Assembly: GCA_902470915.1 (NCBI GenBank)
Contig: CABRIB010000039.1
Location: 1-17,351, forward strand
Direction: 5' to 3'
Origin: an uncultured Collinsella sp.
Lineage (GTDB): Bacteria; Actinomycetota; Coriobacteriia; Coriobacteriales; Coriobacteriaceae
Length of the DNA: 17,351 nt
Each line of letters opens with the position of its first letter. Within the stretch, counting starts at the first letter, position 1. Positions 6,669 to 12,732 of this stretch are shown one piece after another. The notes under the pieces were generated by a model. The model made no database searches. It was not told the origin of the DNA and was given only the letters and a program-made list of their open reading frames with translations. Position numbers and translations under genes: made by a program.

Positions 6669-7220
6669 ATGCTTCCCGTCATCATCGGCATCGTTGTTGT
6701 CATTGTGATTGCCTGCGCCATCGCCGGCATCTACAACAACATGGTCACCAAGCGTAACCGCATCGATAACGCCTGGCAGAACATCGATACGCAGCTGCAG
6801 CGTCGCAACGACCTGATCCCCAACCTGGTCGAGACCGTCAAGGGCTACGCCAAGCACGAGCAGGAGACGCTCTCCGCCGTGATCAGCGCGCGTAACACCG
6901 CCGTCAAGGCCACCACGCCCGAAGCCAAGATGGAAGCCGACAACGTGCTGACCGGTGCGCTGCGCCAGCTCTTCGCCGTAGCCGAGGCCTATCCCGATCT
7001 TAAGGCAAACACCAACTTTACGCAGCTGCAGGCATCGCTCGAGGATACCGAGAACAAGATTAGCTATGCACGCCAGAGCTACAACGACTGCGTGCTCAGC
7101 TACAACAACGCCATTCAAACGTTCCCGGCTGTCATCTTTGCCGGCATCTTCCAGTTTAAGGAGCGCCAGGGCTTCGAGGCCGCCGAAGCAGCCCGCCAGG
7201 CCCCGACCGTCAAGTTCTAG
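6669..7220 (+). CDS. lemA: LemA family membrane protein
   Basis: A 183-residue protein starting at an ATG with GGAG five bases upstream. Residues 3-23 form one hydrophobic membrane helix. They are followed by the family hallmark, a helical domain with YNNMVTKRNRIDNAWQNID and QLQRRNDLIPNLVETVKGYA (about residues 22-61), then ISARN and a C-terminal helix ending in FQFKERQGFEAAE. LemA proteins are conserved in many bacteria and often accompany TPM-domain or protease genes; their molecular function is still not defined. Here it is alone, with its own -10 and terminator. The longer frame from 6441 is not needed because the membrane helix begins at this ATG. Confidence 0.94.
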   Translation: MLPVIIGIVVVIVIACAIAGIYNNMVTKRNRIDNAWQNIDTQLQRRNDLIPNLVETVKGYAKHEQETLSAVISARNTAVKATTPEAKMEADNVLTGALRQLFAVAEAYPDLKANTNFTQLQASLEDTENKISYARQSYNDCVLSYNNAIQTFPAVIFAGIFQFKERQGFEAAEAARQAPTVKF

Positions 7221-7256
7221 TAGTTTGACAGCGCATCCTTAATCGGCCAAATGCAT

Positions 7257-7302
7257 AAACCGCCCCGTCGAATGCATACTTCGACGGGGCGGTTTCCTTT
7301 TT
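7257..7302 (+). terminator. Rho-independent terminator after lemA
   Basis: A perfect 16-bp stem pairs AAACCGCCCCGTCGAA (7257-7272) with TTCGACGGGGCGGTTT (7280-7295) around a 7-base loop, followed by CCTTTTT. It lies 36 bases after the lemA stop. Confidence 0.93.
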
Positions 7303-7326
7303 CGCGAAGGCCCCCCTCTAAGCGCC

Positions 7327-7526
7327 GTGCATTTTCAGGAGTATTCAACATAGCCAAGAGCTTCGGGCGCCACGATAAATGCCAAAGACCGCGAATATCC
7401 CTGCAAATCAAACGCTGTCAGCCCATAACCCCGCCCATCATTCGTAGAAAACATCGAGAAATCCCGATTTTTGCCCGAGGTCGGTATGCAGGGGCCTTCG
7501 ATTGCAGAATACTCGCAAAAATGCAC
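7327..7526. repeat. 200-bp intergenic element bounded by 20-nt inverted repeats
   Basis: The left end (7327-7346) and the reverse complement of the right end (7507-7526) both read GTGCATTTTNNNGAGTATTC, 17 of 20 identical with differences only in the middle three bases. An inner pair, CCCTGCA (7399-7405) and TGCAGGG (7487-7493), adds to the fold. No supported gene lies inside; a 102-codon minus-strand frame (7335-7643) runs through it and through the next hairpin but has no ribosome site. The shape fits a MITE-like element or a structured transcript. No flanking target duplication is clear. Confidence 0.6.
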
Positions 7527-7566
7527 GTCGCCGCCACCCCCACATGGCGCGAAGCAAAACAAAAGC

Positions 7567-7673
7567 GCGGCCTTCCTTTCCGGCGCACTCCGCAGGACGA
7601 AAGAACCCCCGCCGTGCGTAGTGCACAGCGGGGGTTCTTTCATGTCCGAGGACGCGCCGGGAGGGAAGGCCGC
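7567..7673 (-). terminator. Nested hairpins acting as the ilvE terminator
   Basis: The core is a 14-bp perfect stem, GAAAGAACCCCCGC (7599-7612) with GCGGGGGTTCTTTC (7628-7641); the loop adds GTGC/GCAC. It is enclosed by outer 20-nt arms (7567-7586 and 7654-7673, GCGGCCTTCC... and ...GGAAGGCCGC), 18 of 20 complementary. On the minus strand GTTCTTTC closes the core stem. It lies 58 bases after the ilvE stop. The core alone would terminate; the outer arms make the whole 107-base unit a palindrome. Confidence 0.75.
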
Positions 7674-7698
7674 CCTCGGGCCGGACAGCTAAGACAGC

Positions 7699-8751
7699 TT
7701 ACGCGACGGTGTAAACCCAGTTGTGCTTATCCTCAACAGCACCAGACTGGATACCAGTCAGGGTCTCGCGAAGCTTCTTCATCACGGGGCCGATCTCGGT
7801 GTAGCCAGCCGGGAAGGTCACGGTCTCGTCGGCGCCGTAAACCTTGTTGTCGATCTCGCCGACCGGGGAGATGACGGCAGCGGTGCCGCACAGGCCGCAC
7901 TCGACAAAGGTGCCGGCCTTGACCTCGGCCCACTCTACGGGACGCTGATCGACGGTCATGCCCAGGTCCTGAGCAACCTGAACGAGCGAACGACGAGTGA
8001 TAGAGGGCAGGATGGAGTCGGTGTGGGACTGCGGAACGACGAGGGTGCCGTCCTCCTTCACGAACAGGACGTTAGCGCCACCGGTCTCCTCGACATAGGT
8101 GCGGGACTCGGAATCGAGATACAGGTTCTCGGCATAGCCCTCGCGGTGAGCCTCCATCGTGGGCTTGAGGGACATGGCGTAGTTCAGGCCAGCCTTGATG
8201 TTGCCGGTGCCGTGAGGTGCCGCACGGTCATACTCGGAAACGCGCAGCTTGACGGGCTTGAGGCCACCCTTAAAGTACGGACCGACCGGGGTCACGAGAA
8301 TACGGAACGTGTACTCAGGAGCGGGAGCCACGCCGATCACGTCACCGGAGCCGATCATAAACGGACGCACGTACAGGGTCGCGCCAGAGCCGAAGGGCGG
8401 AACCCAGGCGGCGTTGGCAGAAACGACCTGCTTGACGGCCTCAACGAACTTGTCCTTGGGGAACGGGGGCATCTCGAGGCGCTGCGCAGAGTTGTACATG
8501 CGCTCGGCGTTCATGTCGGGACGGAAGCAGACGATGCTGCCGTCCTCGGCGGTGTAAGCCTTCAGGCCCTCAAAGACTTCCTGGCAGTAATGGAAGATGC
8601 CGCCGCACTCGGAGACATGCAGGGTGTGGTCGGTGGTCAGGCCGCCCTCGTCCCACTCGCCGTCCTTCCAATGGGCCTCGTAGCTGTAATCGGTCTTCAT
8701 GTAGCCAAAGCCGAGGCTACCCCAATCGATATCCTTCTTCTCGACAGTCAT
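7699..8751 (-). CDS. ilvE: Branched-chain amino acid aminotransferase
   Basis: A 350-residue class IV aminotransferase dependent on pyridoxal phosphate. It moves amino groups between glutamate and the keto acids of leucine, isoleucine and valine. Visible motifs are YCQEVFEGLKAY (55-66), RMYNSAQRLEMP (84-95), GTGNIKAGLNYA (181-192) with Lys186 as the expected cofactor lysine, EETGGANVLFV (221-231), and ECGLCGTAAVISPV (284-297). The start (ATG, 8751) follows AAGGAG seven bases away; the frame extends 50 codons further upstream but reads Arg-rich leader-like sequence. The leader of about 150 bases is long, though no leader peptide rich in Leu/Val/Ile is visible. It is monocistronic, with its terminator downstream. 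Confidence 0.95.
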   Translation of the reverse strand: MTVEKKDIDWGSLGFGYMKTDYSYEAHWKDGEWDEGGLTTDHTLHVSECGGIFHYCQEVFEGLKAYTAEDGSIVCFRPDMNAERMYNSAQRLEMPPFPKDKFVEAVKQVVSANAAWVPPFGSGATLYVRPFMIGSGDVIGVAPAPEYTFRILVTPVGPYFKGGLKPVKLRVSEYDRAAPHGTGNIKAGLNYAMSLKPTMEAHREGYAENLYLDSESRTYVEETGGANVLFVKEDGTLVVPQSHTDSILPSITRRSLVQVAQDLGMTVDQRPVEWAEVKAGTFVECGLCGTAAVISPVGEIDNKVYGADETVTFPAGYTEIGPVMKKLRETLTGIQSGAVEDKHNWVYTVA

Positions 8752-8919
8752 ATGTCGCTCCTTACATACACAGTTGCAAACTCGCGAACCCGCACGCAAG
8801 GACCGAGGCCGACCGCGTCGCAACGTCGCACGCCCGGAGCGTAGAGCCGGACGGGACACGCGAACAGCATCAAAGCCGATGGCACGTCGATTCGCATGCA
8901 CGAGATTGTACTCCCCGTA

Positions 8920-8955
8920 CGCGTCTGATAAAACGCTTTTCTTTAACTAAGTAAA
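8920..8955 (-). promoter_or_regulatory. Upstream element of ilvE shared with the 15425 gene
   Basis: On the minus strand TTTACTTA (8948-8955) is followed 12 bases later by CGTTTTATCAGACGCG (8920-8935). Nearly the same pair, TTTACTTA and CGTTTATCAACGCG, 11 bases apart, lies upstream of the small gene at 15425. It may be a weak promoter plus a common operator. A separate -10-like TACAAT sits at 8905-8910. Confidence 0.4.
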
Positions 8956-8975
8956 GTATTTTCATTTGACCGAAA

Positions 8976-9012
8976 CCAAAGAGGCCCGCCACCGTAAGCG
9001 GTGACGGGCCTC
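8976..9012 (-). terminator. Rho-independent terminator after the DedA gene
   Basis: On the minus strand GAGGCCCGTCACCG (9012-8999) pairs with CGGTGGCGGGCCTC (8994-8981) over 14 positions with one mismatch and a 4-base loop, followed by TTTGGTTTC. It begins 28 bases after the stop codon at 9041. Confidence 0.85.
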
Positions 9013-9040
9013 AACTGCACGGTTTGCGCGCCGGCTCGAG

Positions 9041-9688
9041 CTACGCGTTCTTTTTGCCCAGCTTAGCCTTAACCAGACCGACCACGGTCGGGATGATCGA
9101 CACGGCAACGATGCCGATAATCAGCAGCTCAAAGTGCTCCTGCACAAAGGGAATGCCGCCAAAGAAGTAGCCCAGCAGCGTAAAGAGCGTTGACCAGGTA
9201 ATGCCACCCAGCACGTTAAAGATGACAAAGTTGCGCCAGTGCATGCCGCCCATGCCGGCGATAAAGGGCACAAAGGTGCGGATAAACGGGAAGAAGCGGC
9301 CGAGGAAAATGGCCAGGTGGCCCCACTTGTCCAAGAAGTCCTCGGACTTTTTAATGCGCTCGGGCGTCATGGCCTTGACCTTACCCGAAGCGATGATCTT
9401 GCGGCCAAAGAAGTGACCGATCATAAAGTTGCACTGATCGCCCAAGATGGCAGCAGCCCATGCGACGGCCAGCAAAGCCACGATGTTAAAGCCACCGTTG
9501 TGGGCAAAGAAGCCCGAAGCAAACAGCAGCGAATCACCGGGAAGGAACGGGAAGAACACCACGCCCGTCTCGATAAAGATGATCAGGAACACGCAGCCGT
9601 AGGCCATAAGCGGGCCGGCGGCGATCCAGCTGGCAATCGCGGTGCGCGGGTCTTTGAGCAGCTCGGCGATAAAATTAATGAAACCCAT
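9041..9688 (-). CDS. DedA family inner-membrane protein
   Basis: A 215-residue polytopic membrane protein. It has the DedA (SNARE-associated/VTT domain) signatures: ETGVVFFPFLPGD (40-52) with the conserved acidic residue and PGD, and FLGRFFPFIRTFVPFIAGMGGM (128-149) with Arg131 and Arg137. Four or more hydrophobic segments follow, ending in a lysine-rich cytoplasmic tail. Family members act as lipid flippases or carriers for undecaprenyl phosphate or phosphatidylethanolamine and affect envelope integrity; which substrate this one uses is unknown. The ATG at 9688 has AGAGG nine bases upstream; the 28 extra codons to 9772 would cross the minus-strand -10 TATACT (9735-9740). It is divergent from cysE. 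Confidence 0.93.
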   Translation of the reverse strand: MGFINFIAELLKDPRTAIASWIAAGPLMAYGCVFLIIFIETGVVFFPFLPGDSLLFASGFFAHNGGFNIVALLAVAWAAAILGDQCNFMIGHFFGRKIIASGKVKAMTPERIKKSEDFLDKWGHLAIFLGRFFPFIRTFVPFIAGMGGMHWRNFVIFNVLGGITWSTLFTLLGYFFGGIPFVQEHFELLIIGIVAVSIIPTVVGLVKAKLGKKNA

Positions 9689-9853
9689 GAAGTAAAACCT
9701 CTCAGTTGTGGGCGCGGATACGTCCAAGTTGACCAGTATACGGTTGCGGCGTCCCCTCGTGCGCAACCCCACAAAAGCATGACTCCATTACCAGCAAGTT
9801 TGCATAACTGACACCTGTCGCGCAATGCCGCCAAGATTGTCCTTCCTAATCCC

Positions 9854-9870
9854 TAGCGAATCGCTATACT
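9854..9870 (+). promoter_or_regulatory. cysE promoter -10 overlapping a perfect dyad
   Basis: TAGCGA (9854-9859), A, TCGCTA (9861-9866) is a perfect 13-base palindrome. Its right arm runs into the -10 hexamer TATACT (9865-9870). The position suits a repressor site controlling cysE, for example by a sulfur-responsive regulator; this is inference, and no such regulator is encoded here. No good -35 is visible. Confidence 0.45.
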
Positions 9871-9911
9871 TTATTGAATCGCATTGCCATGGCGCTAAGG
9901 GAGGGCGGCCG

Positions 9912-10616
9912 GTGAGCTTTATCAATACCATTCGCGAGGACATCAAGACCGTCCAAGCGCAGGACCCCGCCGCGCAAAACGGTCTGGTCATCTTCCTTTC
10001 CTATCCTGGCCTGCACGCCAAGTGGAACCACGTGCCCGAGCACTGGCTCTGGGAGCACGGTCATCGCTCGCTCGCCCGCGTGCTCTCGCAAATCACCCGT
10101 CACATCACCGGCGTCGAGATTCATCCCGCCGCACAGATCGGCAAGCATTTCTTTATCGACCACGCCATGGGCGTCGTCATCGGCGAGACCACCGTCGTGG
10201 GCGACAACTGTGTACTCTACCAGGGCGTTACGCTCGGCGGCACCGGCAACGAGACCGGCAAACGCCACCCAACGCTCGGCGATAACGTCACCGTGGGCAC
10301 GGGTGCCAAGGTGCTCGGCAACATTCGCATCGGCAACAACGTCAAGATCGGCGGCAACTCGGTTGTCGTCAAGGACGTGCCCGACAACTGCACCGTCGTG
10401 GGCGTGCCGGGACGCATCATCAAGCGCAACGGCTGCCGCGTGTTCGAGGAGAGCTTCGATGCCAAGCAGCATCGCGAGTACATGCCCGACGACGCCGCCG
10501 AGCAGTCCGCGCTCAACCGCCAGGGCATCACCGAGAACGCCCGCCGCGTCAAGGAACTCGAGCGAGAGGTGGCCGAGCTCAAAGCCCTCGTCGCCAAGCT
10601 CGTGGACGAACGCTAG
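9912..10616 (+). CDS. cysE: Serine O-acetyltransferase
   Basis: A 234-residue enzyme that acetylates serine from acetyl-CoA, the first step of cysteine synthesis. It begins at GTG with a strong AAGGGAGGG site six bases upstream; the frame back to 9825 passes through the promoter. An N-terminal helical part (1-60) leads into a left-handed beta helix of hexapeptide repeats (about 68-170: VEIHPAAQIGKHFFIDHAMG, VVIGETTVVGDN, VTVGTGAKVLGNIRIGNNVKIGGNS). FIDH (81-84) carries the catalytic Asp-His pair and His119 lies in GKRHPTLGDNV. The C-terminus (about 203-234) is a charged, heptad-like helix, longer than in minimal family members, perhaps for oligomer or partner contact. It is monocistronic; cysK is not in the window. 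Confidence 0.95.
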   Translation: MSFINTIREDIKTVQAQDPAAQNGLVIFLSYPGLHAKWNHVPEHWLWEHGHRSLARVLSQITRHITGVEIHPAAQIGKHFFIDHAMGVVIGETTVVGDNCVLYQGVTLGGTGNETGKRHPTLGDNVTVGTGAKVLGNIRIGNNVKIGGNSVVVKDVPDNCTVVGVPGRIIKRNGCRVFEESFDAKQHREYMPDDAAEQSALNRQGITENARRVKELEREVAELKALVAKLVDER

Positions 10617-10652
10617 AGGCGGACGACCACCGACAACATTGACGCCAACGCA

Positions 10653-10692
10653 AAGGCGCGCCAGAGGATTCACCCCCGGCGCGCCTTATTTG
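10653..10692 (+). terminator. Terminator after cysE
   Basis: AAGGCGCGCC (10653-10662) pairs perfectly with GGCGCGCCTT (10678-10687) around a 15-base loop, followed by ATTTG. The T-run is short, so efficiency is uncertain. It starts 36 bases after the cysE stop. Confidence 0.75.
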
Positions 10693-10695
10693 TGA

Positions 10696-10724
10696 TGTGG
10701 TAAAGAGACTGTCCCTTTGTCACA
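10696..10724 (-). repeat. Tight inverted repeat abutting the stop codon of the ABC operon
   Basis: TGTGGTAAAGAGAC (10696-10709) and GTCCCTTTGTCACA (10711-10724) pair at 11 of 14 positions plus one G-T wobble, with a single central base. It starts immediately after the minus-strand stop codon (10725-10727). It could be the operon's 3'-end hairpin, though no T-run follows; the AAAGGGACAGTC core looks like a recurring intergenic palindrome. Confidence 0.5.
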
Positions 10725-12731
10725 TTATGCGAACTGGCTCAGATAGAGGTCGGCGTAGGCACCCTCGGCAGCCAGCAGCTCCTTATGCGTGCCCTGCTCG
10801 ATAATGTTGCCGTGATCCATGACCAAGATCAGGTCGGCATCCACAATCGTCGACAGGCGGTGTGCGATCACAAAGCTCGTGCGCCCGCGCATAAGCGCAT
10901 CCATGGCACGACCGATGGCAAGCTCGGTACGCGTGTCCACGCTTGAGGTCGCCTCGTCCAGAATGAGAATCGCCGGGTTGTTGAGCAGCACGCGAGCGAT
11001 GGTCAGCAGCTGACGCTGGCCCTGGCTGATGCTCTCGGCATCGTTGGCCACGCGCGTGTCGTAGCCCTGCGGCATGGTGCGCACAAAGAAGTCGACCTGC
11101 GCGGCGCGCGCAGCCGCCACGATCTCGTCGCGCGTCGCCTCGGGGCAGCCGTAGGCGATATTCTCGGCAATCGTGCCGTCGAACAGCCAGGCGTCCTGCA
11201 GCACCATGCCAAACTGCTGCCGTAGCTCGCCGCGGTCCATGCGGCTCGTATCCACGCCGTCGAGCGTAATACGCCCGCCGTCAATCTCGTAGAAGCGCAT
11301 GAGCAGGTTGATGAGCGTCGTCTTACCTGCGCCCGTGGTTCCCACCACGGCAATCTTCTGGCCCGGCTCGGCGGTAAACGACACGTCGCGCATAAGCGGC
11401 TTGTCGGGCGAATAACCAAAGCGCACATGCTCAAAGGAGACGCGGCCCTCCACGCGACCCGGCAGCTTGGCGGCCTTGTCCGGCAGCGGATCGGCCTCCA
11501 TCTCGGGCTCATCGAGCAGGTCGAACACGCGCTCTGCACTCGCCAGCGCGCTCTGCAGCGAGTTGAAGGTAAACGACAACTGCGTCATGGGCTCGGACGC
11601 CTCGTAGATAAACTGGAAGAACGCCTGGAACACGCCGACGGTCATGTGACCGGCAACCAGCATGCTGCAGCCCACAAGCGCAATAACGATCTGCGCCAAA
11701 CGGCCGATAAAGCGCACTGCGGGGCCGACAGCATTGATCATAAAGTCGGCCTTGGTGCTCACACGAGCCAGTTCCTTCGAAGCCTCGTGCACCTCAGCGG
11801 AGCTCTGACGTTCGCGGTTAAACGCGCGGATCACCAGACGGCCCGAATAGCCTTCCTCGACCGCACTCGTAATCTTGGACACCCACTCCTGGCGCTCGCC
11901 CGTCACATCGTGTGTGCGGCGCGAGACGACCTTCGTCACCAGCAGCGACAGTGCCGTAAAGAACAGAAAGACGAGCGTAAGCTGCACGCTGAACACGAAC
12001 ATCACGCTCACAGCACCAACAACCGTGCCGATCGACACGAGCAGCTGCAGCAATCCGCGCTGCATGCTCTCGGACATCTTGTCCAGGTCGTTGGTCGCGC
12101 GGCTGACGACCTCGCCGGGACGATGCGCGTCAAAATAGGCGAGCGGCAGACGGTTGAGCTTTTGCGCGATGCGGTTGCGCAGGCGCAGATTGAGACGCTC
12201 AGCGACGCTCGACATCAAAAAGCTCTGGAGCGCATAGAACGAGGCAGCGGCAGTCCAGATCATAAAGTAGACGAAAATGGTCTTGCCGCAGTTCTCCCAG
12301 GTGATGCTGAAAGTGGTGTTGTTGACAAACGCTACCTGAATGTGGCCCCACAGCTCATCGATCACGCGGGCGCTATATGCCGGCGCGGCAGTGTTAAAGA
12401 TGACATAGAACACAATGCTCGCGAACACGATATAGAAGCGCCAATGGTCGCCGGCAGCCTCACTCCACAGGCGGCGCACCGTCGCCCAGGTATCCCGAGG
12501 CGTCTCGTCCTCGTCTTCGTCGTCCACGTCGCGCATACGCTCTGCCTCGGCGCGGGCGCGCTCGTCCTCGGCACGTTCGTTTTCCTCGTAGAGCGCTTGG
12601 CGGCGAGCCTCGCGCTCGGCTGCAGCCTTGGCGGCGTCATCCAGCTCGGTCGACGCGGCAGCCGTTTCCTCGACCAGTCCCGCGGCAGCGGCGTCATCAA
12701 CGCCGCCCTGCTTCTTGAGCTCCTCGGTCAT
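10725..12731 (-). CDS. ABC exporter half-transporter, canonical ATPase site
   Basis: A 668-residue fused membrane and ATPase subunit, the catalytic half of a heterodimeric type I exporter. Residues 1-80 are an unusual, very charged, Ala/Glu/Arg-rich cytoplasmic extension ending in VDDEDEDE. The six-helix membrane domain runs about 95-400. The ATPase has Walker A GTTGAGKTT (464-472), Q-loop Gln512, signature SISQGQ (567-572), Walker B with LDE (Glu593) and H-loop AHR (His624). Family knowledge: the LSQGQ-type signature with intact Glu and His is typical of the TM288-like partner. The ATG at 12731 has GGGAGGTGA just upstream and sits one base after the stop of the preceding gene, which indicates translational coupling. 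The substrate is probably a drug or peptide, not determinable here. Confidence 0.95.
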   Translation of the reverse strand: MTEELKKQGGVDDAAAAGLVEETAAASTELDDAAKAAAEREARRQALYEENERAEDERARAEAERMRDVDDEDEDETPRDTWATVRRLWSEAAGDHWRFYIVFASIVFYVIFNTAAPAYSARVIDELWGHIQVAFVNNTTFSITWENCGKTIFVYFMIWTAAASFYALQSFLMSSVAERLNLRLRNRIAQKLNRLPLAYFDAHRPGEVVSRATNDLDKMSESMQRGLLQLLVSIGTVVGAVSVMFVFSVQLTLVFLFFTALSLLVTKVVSRRTHDVTGERQEWVSKITSAVEEGYSGRLVIRAFNRERQSSAEVHEASKELARVSTKADFMINAVGPAVRFIGRLAQIVIALVGCSMLVAGHMTVGVFQAFFQFIYEASEPMTQLSFTFNSLQSALASAERVFDLLDEPEMEADPLPDKAAKLPGRVEGRVSFEHVRFGYSPDKPLMRDVSFTAEPGQKIAVVGTTGAGKTTLINLLMRFYEIDGGRITLDGVDTSRMDRGELRQQFGMVLQDAWLFDGTIAENIAYGCPEATRDEIVAAARAAQVDFFVRTMPQGYDTRVANDAESISQGQRQLLTIARVLLNNPAILILDEATSSVDTRTELAIGRAMDALMRGRTSFVIAHRLSTIVDADLILVMDHGNIIEQGTHKELLAAEGAYADLYLSQFA

Positions 12732-12732
12732 G

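Noticed and set aside
7335..7643. 102-codon minus-strand frame between lemA and ilvE
   Set aside because: It begins inside the ilvE terminator hairpin, has no ribosome site, and its composition (Gly, Ser, Cys-rich start) is not protein-like; better explained by the repeat element.
7723..8844. 373-codon plus-strand frame over ilvE
   Set aside because: Shadow of ilvE, which has all class IV aminotransferase motifs.
8752..8904. Leader peptide or T-box upstream of ilvE
   Set aside because: The leader is long, but I found neither a short ORF rich in Leu/Ile/Val with an attenuator hairpin nor a T-box specifier or conserved T-box sequence.
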